A stretch of DNA of 64,000 nucleotides, taken from positions 1 through 64,000 of the forward strand of contig JASLIL010000102.1 of assembly GCA_030152145.1 (NCBI GenBank), in the 5' to 3' direction. Shown here one piece after another: positions 17,453-24,735 of this stretch; positions within the stretch are counted from its first letter, which is position 1; each line of letters opens with the position of its first letter. The translations under genes and the position numbers were made by a program. The notes under the pieces are model-generated. The model was not told where the DNA came from. It did not search any database and saw only the letters and a list, made by a program, of their open reading frames with translations. The stretch comes from Tissierellales bacterium (GTDB lineage: Bacteria; Bacillota; Clostridia; Tissierellales; JASKZW01).

Positions 17453-18664
17453 ATGGGAAATATAAACTTTTTAGTTGTTTTTTTAGAGGGAATCATATCT
17501 CTGTTTTCACCATGTGTACTGCCAATTATTCCAGTATATATAGCTATATTAACTGGTAGTACAGGTGATGAAGAGGGGACTGGTAAGAGTCCAATCTTAA
17601 ATACGGTACTTTTTATACTGGGTATATCCACAACATTTTTTATATTGGGATCCTCAATTAGGTTTTTTAGCAAGGGCCTAATAGGGAATAAGGAAGTTAT
17701 GAATATAGTTGGAGGTATATTTATAGTTATTATGGGGCTGTTTTTCATGGGTTGGCTTAAGATACCAGCACTGGAGTCTTCAAAGAAATTTAGCATGAAG
17801 GACAGGAAGATGGGGCCTTTGACAGCTTATTTATTAGGCTTGACCTTTAGCTTGGGCTGGAGTCCTTGTGTAGGACCTATGTTAGGGTCTGCTATGATAA
17901 TGGCTTCAAATTCGGCTAGTAGATTACAGGGAAATCTTTTAATTTTAGCCTATACCCTAGGTTTTATCCTTCCTTTTGTAATAATGGCTATATTCTATGA
18001 CAGGTTGGAAAAACATATAGATAAGCTTCATGACCATTCAGATAAGATAAAGAAAATTGGTGGCCTACTATTGATTCTTTCAGGTATTCTAATGGCAACT
18101 GGTGGACTTGATAAGTTTGGTCTTAGTCTAAATGAAGAGCAGACTATTATTGAGGAAGAAGCTAAGGAAGAAGCTAAGGAAGAAGTTGAGGAAGAGTCTG
18201 GAGATTCTGGGGAAGAAAGTTTGGCGGCTCCTGATTTTAAGCTAGTAGACCAGTATGGTAAGGACCATATTCTAAGTGACTACCAGGGTAAGGTTGTATT
18301 CTTAAACTTTTGGGCTACTTGGTGTCCACCTTGCAGAATGGAGATGCCAGATATTCAGTCTATATATGAGGAGCGTGGCTATAACGAGGAAGACGTAGTT
18401 ATACTGGGAGTAGCTGGACCCAATCTAGGAAGTGGAAGGGCAAAGGAAGGTTCTATTGAGGAAATTAAGGAATTTTTAAAGGAAAACTCCTATGACTATC
18501 CAATCCTATTTGATGAAACTGGGGAGCTTTTTATGACCTATGGAATACAGTCTTTCCCATCTACCTTTATTATAGATAGGGATGGAAATATAGATGGATA
18601 TATACCATCTGCAGTTCCTAAGGATGTAATGGAAAATGCTATAGATACAACTAGAAACAGATAG
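17453..18664 (+). CDS. CcdA/DsbD-type electron transfer membrane protein fused to a thioredoxin (TlpA-like) domain
   Basis: 403 residues in two parts. Residues 1-~222 form the six-helix CcdA domain with its redox cysteines C21 in LFSPCVLPIIP and C139 in GWSPCVGPML. A glutamate-rich linker (EEEAKEEAKEEVEEE) leads to a thioredoxin-like domain of ~150 residues with the active site WATWCPPCRMEMP and a cis-proline segment FPSTF. The protein should carry electrons from cytoplasmic thioredoxin across the membrane to extracellular disulfides, with the oxidoreductase attached. No cytochrome c genes are near. It heads an operon with a thiol-type HxlR regulator. Confidence 0.88.
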   Translation: MGNINFLVVFLEGIISLFSPCVLPIIPVYIAILTGSTGDEEGTGKSPILNTVLFILGISTTFFILGSSIRFFSKGLIGNKEVMNIVGGIFIVIMGLFFMGWLKIPALESSKKFSMKDRKMGPLTAYLLGLTFSLGWSPCVGPMLGSAMIMASNSASRLQGNLLILAYTLGFILPFVIMAIFYDRLEKHIDKLHDHSDKIKKIGGLLLILSGILMATGGLDKFGLSLNEEQTIIEEEAKEEAKEEVEEESGDSGEESLAAPDFKLVDQYGKDHILSDYQGKVVFLNFWATWCPPCRMEMPDIQSIYEERGYNEEDVVILGVAGPNLGSGRAKEGSIEEIKEFLKENSYDYPILFDETGELFMTYGIQSFPSTFIIDRDGNIDGYIPSAVPKDVMENAIDTTRNR

Positions 18665-18674
18665 GAGGAGACTT

Positions 18675-19103
18675 ATGAAACCAGCCTATGACTTGGATTG
18701 TAATATTGCTAAGACCCTAAACCTAGTTGGGGACAAGTGGACTATTTTGGTTCTTCATAGGATTTCCACAGGAAGAAGGACCTTTAAGGAAATTAGGGAT
18801 AATCTAGATCTAATACCCACTAATATCCTATCAGATAGGTTGAAAAAATTAGAGTCAGAGGATTTGATAGCTTCAAAGCTTTATAATCATCATCCACCTC
18901 GCTATGAATACTATGTAACAGCTAAGGGCCAGGACTTTAATAAGGTTTTTAACTCTATGATTCTTTGGGCTAGTGATAATCTAGAGGGCTGCAAGAAAAC
19001 CTTAGGTCATAGCAAGTGTGGACATAGGGTTGATGTTAGATATTATTGTGAAGAGTGTGGAGAGTTTTTAGAAGAGGCCAGTGTGTCTGCTGTGGAAAAG
19101 TAG
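18675..19103 (+). CDS. HxlR (DUF24) family transcriptional regulator with C-terminal CxxC ribbon
   Basis: 142 residues. The winged-helix HxlR core includes the N-terminal cysteine C9 (DLDCNIAKTLNLVGDKW), the position used for thiol redox sensing in YodB/CatR/HypR relatives. After the core there is an extra tail with several cysteines (GCKKTLGHSKCGH ... YYCEECGE), probably a small zinc ribbon. It follows the ccdA-thioredoxin gene by 10 bases with an AGGAGG site. It probably represses its own operon through the dyad at 17402-17428 and responds to oxidants or electrophiles; the inducer is inferred from the family. Confidence 0.85.
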   Translation: MKPAYDLDCNIAKTLNLVGDKWTILVLHRISTGRRTFKEIRDNLDLIPTNILSDRLKKLESEDLIASKLYNHHPPRYEYYVTAKGQDFNKVFNSMILWASDNLEGCKKTLGHSKCGHRVDVRYYCEECGEFLEEASVSAVEK

Positions 19104-19111
19104 GTGATTTT

Positions 19112-19321
19112 TTGAAAAAGATAAAACTTATGGAAGATATATGCTACTACCTGGGTTTGTTGGTATCGGCCTTTGGACTTTACAAGATTTATATAAGTAG
19201 GAAGGGATTGCCAGCAGGTGCCTGTCCTATAGATGATAATAGACCCATATTAATTTTGGGAATAAGTCTTTTTATTATCTCCATAGTCCTTGGATTTATA
19301 GGGGATAGAAGGTCAAAATAA
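19112..19321 (+). CDS. Small two-helix membrane protein, unknown function
   Basis: 69 residues from the TTG at 19112, preceded by TAGGTGAT; an ATG at 19130 is the alternative start. Two membrane helices (YYLGLLVSAFGLYKIYI and PILILGISLFIISIVLGFIG) flank a short loop with GLPAGACPIDDNRP, which contains one cysteine and a proline. It lies 8 bases after the HxlR regulator gene and shares its operon with the CcdA-thioredoxin fusion, so a role in membrane thiol redox is a reasonable guess. I do not recognise a named family. Confidence 0.65.
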   Translation: MKKIKLMEDICYYLGLLVSAFGLYKIYISRKGLPAGACPIDDNRPILILGISLFIISIVLGFIGDRRSK

Positions 19322-19324
19322 GGA

Positions 19325-19353
19325 GTTGCAAGCCTAGAGCTTGCAGCTTTTTT
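19325..19353 (+). terminator. Rho-independent terminator of the ccdA-hxlR operon
   Basis: GTTGCAAGC (19325-19333) pairs with GCTTGCAGC (19339-19347) with one wobble, followed by six T. Confidence 0.88.
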
Positions 19354-19427
19354 ATTCTTTATAAAGACTTTCTAGAAGTATACAAAACTTATTTTATAGA
19401 TATATTATAACTATTTCCCCTTAAAAT

Positions 19428-19456
19428 TTTACAAATATAGGCTTAGGGGGTATAAT
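19428..19456 (+). promoter_or_regulatory. Sigma-A promoter upstream of the CoA-binding protein gene
   Basis: TTTACA (19428-19433), exactly 17 bases, TATAAT (19451-19456). Transcription should start near 19463, leaving a leader of about 170 bases. Confidence 0.75.
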
Positions 19457-19462
19457 ATGAGT

Positions 19463-19634
19463 GAGATATATGAGAGTTGACGATTTGTTTAGAGTTTGGG
19501 ATTTCTATCAAGTATTAAGCTTCAGCTCTCTTATCTTAAATAGAGCTTAAGGAAGCTATTTTAAAATTATTTTTCATGGATCTTAGCTTTGGATAGACTT
19601 TGATTTTAAGCTTTGGATATTTTGGAGGTGGACT
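19463..19634 (+). promoter_or_regulatory. Long structured 5' leader with mutually exclusive stems
   Basis: GAGAGTTG (19472-19479) can pair with CAGCTCTC (19523-19530). The same segment, as AGCTTC-AGCTCT (19518-19529), can instead pair with AGAGCT (19542-19547) and GAAGCT (19552-19557). A 26-codon open frame (19470-19550) crosses these elements and stops inside the second stem, though its ribosome site is poor. An 11-mer AGCTTTGGATA repeats at 19585 and 19609. It matches no riboswitch class I know; a regulatory leader is inferred. Confidence 0.4.
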
Positions 19635-20015
19635 ATGGACTTAAAGGAAACTATGATGTCTTTAAAAAACTGGGCTGTAATAGGAGCCAGTAGTAAGCCG
19701 GAAAAAATTAGCTACAAAATTTACAAGAGCCTAAGGGAAAATGATTACCAGGTGTATCCTGTAAATAAAAACTATGACAAGATAGACCAGGACAAGGTAT
19801 ATAAGTCTATTTTAGACATAGAAGCTTCCATAGATGTTGTAGATATGCTGGTTAATCCTAAAATAGGCATGGAAGTTTTATATCAGATAAGGGACAAGGG
19901 CGTTGAATATATTTGGTTTCAACCTGGAAGCTTTGATGAGGAGCTTTTGAAAAAAGCCGATCAATTAGGTTTTAAATACCTTTATGATGAATGTATATAT
20001 AGGGAATTAATTTAA
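19635..20015 (+). CDS. CoA-binding protein (YccU/CoA_binding_2 family)
   Basis: 126 residues with a Rossmann-type CoA-binding fold: NWAVIGASSKPEKISYKIYK at residues ~12-31, YPVNKNYD, and VDMLVNPKIG, as in the YccU family. Members bind CoA or CoA-type nucleotides; the physiological role is not established. The start has a TTGGAGGTGG site at 19622-19631. It is a single gene behind its own promoter and a 170-base structured leader, and it ends at a bidirectional terminator. Confidence 0.85.
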   Translation: MDLKETMMSLKNWAVIGASSKPEKISYKIYKSLRENDYQVYPVNKNYDKIDQDKVYKSILDIEASIDVVDMLVNPKIGMEVLYQIRDKGVEYIWFQPGSFDEELLKKADQLGFKYLYDECIYRELI

Positions 20016-20030
20016 TTATATTAGATAGAT

Positions 20031-20058
20031 AAAGAGAGCTGATAGATCAGCTCTCTTT
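20031..20058. terminator. Bidirectional terminator between convergent genes
   Basis: AAAGAGAGCTGA (20031-20042) pairs with 20047-20058 around TAGA. The stem serves both the CoA-binding gene and the minus-strand dehydrogenase gene, whose stop codon touches the stem. Confidence 0.85.
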
Positions 20059-20999
20059 TAATATCCTCTATTTAAGTCTACTATATTTAATATTTCTTCC
20101 TGGTTTTTATATCTTTTTAGGTTTTCATAAAGCATCTGGAATCTTCTTTCTTCAAACATTTCTGAATTCCAGGAGTTATGAGGAGTTACAATAACCTTAT
20201 CCATAGTCCATAGGGGGCTATCCTTAGGAAGAGGCTCCTTCTCAAATACATCTAGGGCTGCTCCAGTTACCTTCCCAGATTCAAGAGCTTCTATAAGGGC
20301 CTTCTCATCTATTATAGTTCCGCGGGCTATATTTACCAGCCTTACTCCATCCTTTAACTTGCTTAGGAAGTCATGATCTACCAATCCATGGGTGTCCTTT
20401 GTATAGGGCAGGGTGATTACCATATAGTCAAAGTCGCCTATAACCCTATGGGCCTCATCTATACTATAGCTTTCATTAAAGCCCTCTGTTGGTTTACCAC
20501 TGGAGTTTATACCAATAATATTAACTCCAAAACCCTTAAGTCTTTTACTGGCCTCCTTGGCTATATCCCCAGTTCCTAAAAATCCTACTGTCTTGCCGTA
20601 GATTTCATTTAGGTCAAAAACCATATTCCAATTCTTCTCCTCCTGCTGCCTGTAAAAACCCTTGGAGTTTTTAGCCATTTCCAGAATCTTAAGAACTATC
20701 CACTCTCCTATAGGTATATTGTAGCCTAGCTTGTTGTTTGATAGGAGAATATCCCTAGAAAGTATCTTATCTTTTGGAACTTGATTTACTCCTGTAGTCA
20801 GTAGTTGAATCCATTTTAGCTTTGGAAAATCATCAAGATTAATCTTATCAAAACCTTCAGAAGTCACCAGTATATCTATATCCTTGTTTTCCTCTGTAAG
20901 TCTTAAACTTCTCTCTGGCTCTAGTATGACATCATAGCCTAGATCCTCTATTTTTTTTAATTTATCATCAGTAAATTTATAGGTTATAAGTGTTTTCAT
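20058..20999 (-). CDS. D-isomer-specific 2-hydroxyacid dehydrogenase
   Basis: 313 residues. The NAD-binding motif GFLGTGDIAKEASKRL lies near residue 140, then the catalytic arginine segment VNIARGTIIDEKAL, the glutamate in ALDVFEKEPLP and the catalytic histidine in VTPHNSW. This is the family of SerA, D-lactate and hydroxypyruvate reductases. The protein lacks the C-terminal ACT domain of full SerA, so D-lactate or another 2-keto acid is as likely a substrate as phosphoglycerate. It is a single gene; the ribosome site reads GGAGGGATT upstream of the ATG at 20999. Confidence 0.88.
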   Translation of the reverse strand: MKTLITYKFTDDKLKKIEDLGYDVILEPERSLRLTEENKDIDILVTSEGFDKINLDDFPKLKWIQLLTTGVNQVPKDKILSRDILLSNNKLGYNIPIGEWIVLKILEMAKNSKGFYRQQEEKNWNMVFDLNEIYGKTVGFLGTGDIAKEASKRLKGFGVNIIGINSSGKPTEGFNESYSIDEAHRVIGDFDYMVITLPYTKDTHGLVDHDFLSKLKDGVRLVNIARGTIIDEKALIEALESGKVTGAALDVFEKEPLPKDSPLWTMDKVIVTPHNSWNSEMFEERRFQMLYENLKRYKNQEEILNIVDLNRGY

Positions 21000-21111
21000 A
21001 ATAATCCCTCCAAGTTTATATGTACCCTGAAAGTCCCTAAGACTAACTAAAAAAGTATAACTTGTAAAATAACCTTAAGTCAACTAATATAATTATATTA
21101 GGAGGTAGATT

Positions 21112-21723
21112 ATGGCAAAGAAAAAATACTATTCAGTAAGATCAGGAAGGAAACCAGGTATATATAGGAGCTGGTCAGACTGTGAGAAGGAGATAAAGGG
21201 CTTTTCTGGGGCAGAGTATAAGAAGTTTTCTAGTCTAGAAGAGGCAGAGGGATTTATGCTTGATAGGGAGGAGGAAGGAAAATCCTTAGATAGGCTAGGA
21301 AGTAAGGAGGCAGTGGCCTATGTAGATGGTAGCTACAAGCTAGCTAGCCATGAATATAGCTATGGCATGGTCTTTTTTACAGATAAGGATAAGATAGAAG
21401 AATTTAAGAAATACCAGGATCCAGAGATGGCTGCTATGAGAAATGTAGCTGGAGAAATTAAGGGGGCTATGGCAGCTATGTCCAAGGCCTTGGAACTTAA
21501 GAAGGAGGTTCTCTATATCTACTATGACTATATGGGAATAGAAAAGTGGGCCAAGGGTGAATGGAAGAGAAATAAATCTGGTACCATAGCCTACAAGGAC
21601 TACTATGACAGTATAGAGGAGGACCTAAGGGTTCACTTTATAAAAGTTAAGGCCCATACAGGGGACAAGTACAACGAAGAAGCTGATAGTTTGGCAAAAA
21701 AAGCATTGGGGATAGAAGGTTAA
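21112..21723 (+). CDS. rnhA: Ribonuclease H1 with N-terminal hybrid-binding domain
   Basis: 203 residues. Residues 3-48 (KYYSVRSGRKPGIYRSW ... FSSLEEAEGFM) form the caulimovirus-viroplasmin/HBD fold that binds RNA-DNA hybrids. The RNase H domain carries the four metal-binding acids: D in AYVDGSY, E in GEIKGAMAAM, D in YDYMGIEKW and D in NEEADSLAKKAL. The enzyme removes RNA from hybrids. Its stop codon overlaps the end of the convergent dCMP deaminase gene by 4 bases, with no terminator between. The gene symbol follows common usage for this architecture. Confidence 0.88.
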   Translation: MAKKKYYSVRSGRKPGIYRSWSDCEKEIKGFSGAEYKKFSSLEEAEGFMLDREEEGKSLDRLGSKEAVAYVDGSYKLASHEYSYGMVFFTDKDKIEEFKKYQDPEMAAMRNVAGEIKGAMAAMSKALELKKEVLYIYYDYMGIEKWAKGEWKRNKSGTIAYKDYYDSIEEDLRVHFIKVKAHTGDKYNEEADSLAKKALGIEG

Positions 21724-22223
21724 TAACCTTCACCATCACCAATGCTATCATCATTTCTAATCCAGTCTTCAACACTTACAAGTCTATAGTCATTGTAGTT
21801 ATCTCTTACTATTACATCTTTTATACCGGAATTTATTATTAATCTCTTGCACATGGAGCAGGAACTGCTTTTCTCCACATACTCATCTGTCTCAACTTCC
21901 TTTCCCACTAGGTAGAGGGTGGAGTCAATCATATCTCGCCTAGAAGCGGATATAATACAATTGGCTTCAGCATGGACAGATCTACACAGTTCATATCTAG
22001 TACCACGTGGTACATCTAATTCGCTGCGCCTACACTGGCCTATATCAGAGCAGTTAACTCTTCCACGAGGGGCCCCAGTATAGCCTGTAGAAATTATTTC
22101 ATCATTCTTAACTATAATTGCTCCAAAGTTTCTTCTCATACAGGTACCTCTTTTAGAAACAGTCTCAGCAATATCTAAATAATAGTTGACCTTATCACGT
22201 CTCTTCAAATGTATCACTCCCAC
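21720..22223 (-). CDS. Deoxycytidylate (dCMP) deaminase, ComEB family
   Basis: 167 residues. The zinc motif is complete: HAEANCII with the catalytic glutamate, and CSMCKRLIINSGI with the two zinc cysteines. The GYTGAPRGRVNCSDIGQC stretch is the substrate and allosteric region of dCMP deaminases. The enzyme makes dUMP for thymidylate synthesis. It is transcribed towards rnhA and overlaps its stop codon. Confidence 0.9.
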   Translation of the reverse strand: MGVIHLKRRDKVNYYLDIAETVSKRGTCMRRNFGAIIVKNDEIISTGYTGAPRGRVNCSDIGQCRRSELDVPRGTRYELCRSVHAEANCIISASRRDMIDSTLYLVGKEVETDEYVEKSSSCSMCKRLIINSGIKDVIVRDNYNDYRLVSVEDWIRNDDSIGDGEGY

Positions 22224-22320
22224 TATTTAAATCTATATCTATTATATATTAAATCAGCCTAAATAAAAATACATAGTAAAAAAATGATATAATATATTAA
22301 AATAAGCTAGGAGGGATTAG

Positions 22321-22809
22321 ATGGACTATTTAATTAGGGAGAGGGTCTTTGCCCTTGGAAATAAATTTGATATAGAGGATAGCATGGGTCAGTCTATCTA
22401 TAGGGTAGAATCTCAGATCTTTGCCCTGGGAAGAAAGCTTAGGATCTATAATAGAAATGGTGAGGAAGTAGCCTATATAGAACAAAGGATTCCCAGGCTC
22501 CTGCCAGAATATGATATTTATATAGATGGAAGGCAGCTAGGAAGCCTGAAAAAGGAGCTTAGTTTCTTTAGGCCCAGCTTTGCAATAAACAGTGATTATG
22601 GGGATTTTGAAATAGAGGGAGATGTCCTAAGATACAACTTTAGCATCTTAAAAAATGGCAGACCAGTAGCCAGTATAAGTAAGAAGTTTTTGGCCTTGTC
22701 TGACAGCTACATGGTATCTGTAGATGATGATTTAAACCAGGCTTTTATTTTGGCCCTAGTCATAATACTAGACCAGGTTCATCATGACCAAAGCTCTTCA
22801 AGCCAGTAA
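22321..22809 (+). CDS. LURP-one-related (YxjI/DUF567, tubby-like) protein
   Basis: 162 residues with the repeated beta-strand pattern of the LOR/tubby C-terminal fold: RERVFALGNKFDIEDSMGQS, VESQIFALGRKLRIYN, YDIYIDGRQLGSLKKE and SISKKFLALSDSYMVSVDDD. Bacterial members may bind membrane phosphoinositides or nucleic acids; the function is not known. It starts after TAGGAGGGA and is followed after 14 bases by the sigma-54 activator gene, so the two are probably co-transcribed. Confidence 0.85.
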   Translation: MDYLIRERVFALGNKFDIEDSMGQSIYRVESQIFALGRKLRIYNRNGEEVAYIEQRIPRLLPEYDIYIDGRQLGSLKKELSFFRPSFAINSDYGDFEIEGDVLRYNFSILKNGRPVASISKKFLALSDSYMVSVDDDLNQAFILALVIILDQVHHDQSSSSQ

Positions 22810-22823
22810 GGAAGGTGAAATAG

Positions 22824-24563
22824 ATGGAATTACTATCAGTACAAAAATCTGCCCAAGAGGTGGCAGAAGCCATATCAGCTGTACTGGATGTAGATGTTAC
22901 CATAGTAGACCGGGATTTTAAAAGGGTAGCATCTACTGGGGAATACAAGAATTTTATAGGGGAGAGACTGCCTAAGAACTGTTCCTTTGAAAGGATTTTT
23001 AAGACCAAGAAAGCTCAGTTTATAGACAGACCCAATAAAAGTGAAAAATGTCTGGACTGCAGGTCCAGGGGAAACTGTAATGAGCTGGCAACTATTGGCT
23101 ATCCCATAAGGAATAATGGAGATCTTTTGGGAGTAATAGGCCTTATAGCCTTTACGGAAGATCAAAGGCATAGAATAGAAAGAGAATATGAATCTCTCCT
23201 GGTTTTTCTAAGGAAACTTTCAGACCTTCTGGCAGGAAATCTAAAGTATACGGAGACCATAAAGGCCCTTAAAATTCAAGACCTGGAAACCAAGGCTATA
23301 ATAAACGGCCTACAAAGCGCCATAGTTTGTGTGGATGAAAAATCTAGGATAAAGTTTGTAAATGAAAGGGCCCTAGACTATCTTTCAAGTTCAGAAGCTG
23401 AACTTATAAATAAAAATCTAGAGGATATTTTAAAGGGCTATGAATACAAGAAGGACCTTAGGGAGACCAGGGAAATAAAGATAAGGGGTAAAAGCTACCT
23501 ACTGGACTACAGCCCTGTATTTGCTGATGGAAAGTTGGTTAGTGGAATCTTTGAGATAAGTAAAACATCCAACTTAATTAAGAATATATACAAGATCATA
23601 GGCTCTGAAAAGCTTATAAACTTTGAGGATATACTAGGGGAAAGTCAAGAATTTACCAGGGTCAAGAAGCTTTCTAAGAATCTTGCCAAAAGCAAGTCCA
23701 CCATACTTTTAAGAGGGGAAAGTGGAACTGGAAAGGAACTTTTTGCCAGGGCTATCTACAGTGAAAGCAAGAGACAGAGGGAGCCCTTTGTAGTAGTAAA
23801 CTGTGCCTCTATACCAGACAATCTTTTGGAATCAGAGCTCTTTGGCTATGAGGGAGGTTCCTTTACTGGTGCAAAAAAAGAAGGCAACATGGGCAAGTTT
23901 GAACTAGCCAATGGTGGAACCCTATTTCTAGATGAAATAGGAGACCTGCCCCTACACCTTCAACCTAAGCTTCTAAGAGTTCTACAGGATGGAAGTTTCT
24001 CTAGAATTGGGGGAAATGAAATTATAAATGCGGACTTTAGGTTAATATCAGCCACCAATAGAAAGCTAGAAGAAATGATAGCCAGGGGAGAGTTTAGGGA
24101 GGACCTTTACTACAGGCTTAATGTTATACCCATAACCATACCGGCCCTAAGGGAGAGAAGGCAGGATGTGGAACTTCTGGCTGAGGCCTTCTTGGAAAAA
24201 TACTGTAGGATCTTGGGAAAGAATATGGAATTTAGTCCTAGGGCCATGGAGGCCATGAAGAACTATTCCTGGCCTGGAAATGTTAGAGAGCTGCAAAATG
24301 TTGTAGAGTATCTTGTAAATGTAACTAATGACAGCAGGATTGATCTTGATAAGCTACCAGATAAGCTTCTGGAAGAGAAGCTTGAAAGGCCAGTTTTAGA
24401 CTCTAGTCTAAAAGAGATGCTAGACAGCTATGAAGAGGAAATCTTGTCTAGGTATTTAGAGATCTATGGGAAAAAAACTGAGGATAAAAAACTAGTAGCG
24501 GAAAAATTAAATATAGATCTTTCTACACTTTATAGGAAGTTAGGCAAATATAATTTGCAGTAA
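22824..24563 (+). CDS. Sigma-54-dependent activator of the cysteine desulfidase gene (CdsR-like)
   Basis: 579 residues. A GAF-like N-terminus (1-~145) carries a cysteine cluster C53, C76, C79, C85 (CLDCRSRGNC). A PAS-like domain follows (~150-250). The AAA+ domain has Walker A GESGTGKE near residue 298, Walker B GGTLFLDEIGDL and a sigma-54 contact loop that reads GSFTGA instead of GAFTGA. A Fis-type helix-turn-helix (KLVAEKLNIDLSTLYRKL) ends the protein. Two matching palindromes begin at its stop codon and lead to a sigma-54 promoter for the cysteine desulfidase gene, so this is very probably its activator, as CdsR is for cysteine breakdown in Clostridioides difficile. Confidence 0.9.
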   Translation: MELLSVQKSAQEVAEAISAVLDVDVTIVDRDFKRVASTGEYKNFIGERLPKNCSFERIFKTKKAQFIDRPNKSEKCLDCRSRGNCNELATIGYPIRNNGDLLGVIGLIAFTEDQRHRIEREYESLLVFLRKLSDLLAGNLKYTETIKALKIQDLETKAIINGLQSAIVCVDEKSRIKFVNERALDYLSSSEAELINKNLEDILKGYEYKKDLRETREIKIRGKSYLLDYSPVFADGKLVSGIFEISKTSNLIKNIYKIIGSEKLINFEDILGESQEFTRVKKLSKNLAKSKSTILLRGESGTGKELFARAIYSESKRQREPFVVVNCASIPDNLLESELFGYEGGSFTGAKKEGNMGKFELANGGTLFLDEIGDLPLHLQPKLLRVLQDGSFSRIGGNEIINADFRLISATNRKLEEMIARGEFREDLYYRLNVIPITIPALRERRQDVELLAEAFLEKYCRILGKNMEFSPRAMEAMKNYSWPGNVRELQNVVEYLVNVTNDSRIDLDKLPDKLLEEKLERPVLDSSLKEMLDSYEEEILSRYLEIYGKKTEDKKLVAEKLNIDLSTLYRKLGKYNLQ

Positions 24564-24573
24564 TGCAAAACTT
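24552..24573. promoter_or_regulatory. Upstream activator site 1 for the sigma-54 regulator
   Basis: AATTTGCA (24552-24559), 4 bases, TGCAAAACTT (24564-24573): an inverted repeat sharing AATTTGCA-N4-TGC-R-AAA-S-TT with site 2. It overlaps the end of the regulator gene. A partial third site, TTTCGCA-N4-TGCCAA, overlaps its right end (24572-24588). Confidence 0.8.
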
Positions 24574-24613
24574 TCGCAATAATGCCAATGAAATTTAGGC
24601 CTATCTAAAGATA

Positions 24614-24635
24614 AATTTGCAAGACTGCGAAAGTT
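24614..24635. promoter_or_regulatory. Upstream activator site 2 for the sigma-54 regulator
   Basis: AATTTGCA (24614-24621), 4 bases, TGCGAAAGTT (24626-24635). The centre lies 62 bases after that of site 1, close to six helical turns, and about 70 bases before the -24 element. Confidence 0.8.
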
Positions 24636-24649
24636 GGAAAAAGAAGGGG

Positions 24650-24689
24650 AAAGCCTTCTAGGCCCTAAGGGGTCTAGGAGGCTTTTTTT
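24650..24689 (+). terminator. Terminator separating the regulator gene from the desulfidase gene
   Basis: An interrupted stem AAGCCT-T-CTAG-G-CCC (24651-24665) pairs with GGG-T-CTAG-G-AGGCTT (24670-24684) and is followed by seven T. It lies between the activator sites and the promoter, isolating the desulfidase gene from upstream transcription. Confidence 0.85.
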
Positions 24690-24691
24690 AC

Positions 24692-24709
24692 TTGGCATGG
24701 ACCTTGCAA
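24692..24709 (+). promoter_or_regulatory. Sigma-54 (-24/-12) promoter of the cysteine desulfidase gene
   Basis: TTGGCAT, 5 bases, TTGCAA: the GG (24694-24695) and GC (24706-24707) have the required 10-base interval. It matches the TGGCAC-N5-TTGCW consensus except for one base. Transcription should begin near 24719. Confidence 0.88.
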
Positions 24710-24735
24710 TATATGGAGGTAAGGAGTTGATAGTT

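Noticed and set aside
24634..24735. N-terminal extension of the cysteine desulfidase frame (ATG-type start at 24634)
   Set aside because: The extension would be encoded by the terminator and the sigma-54 promoter, upstream of the transcription start, and has no ribosome site.
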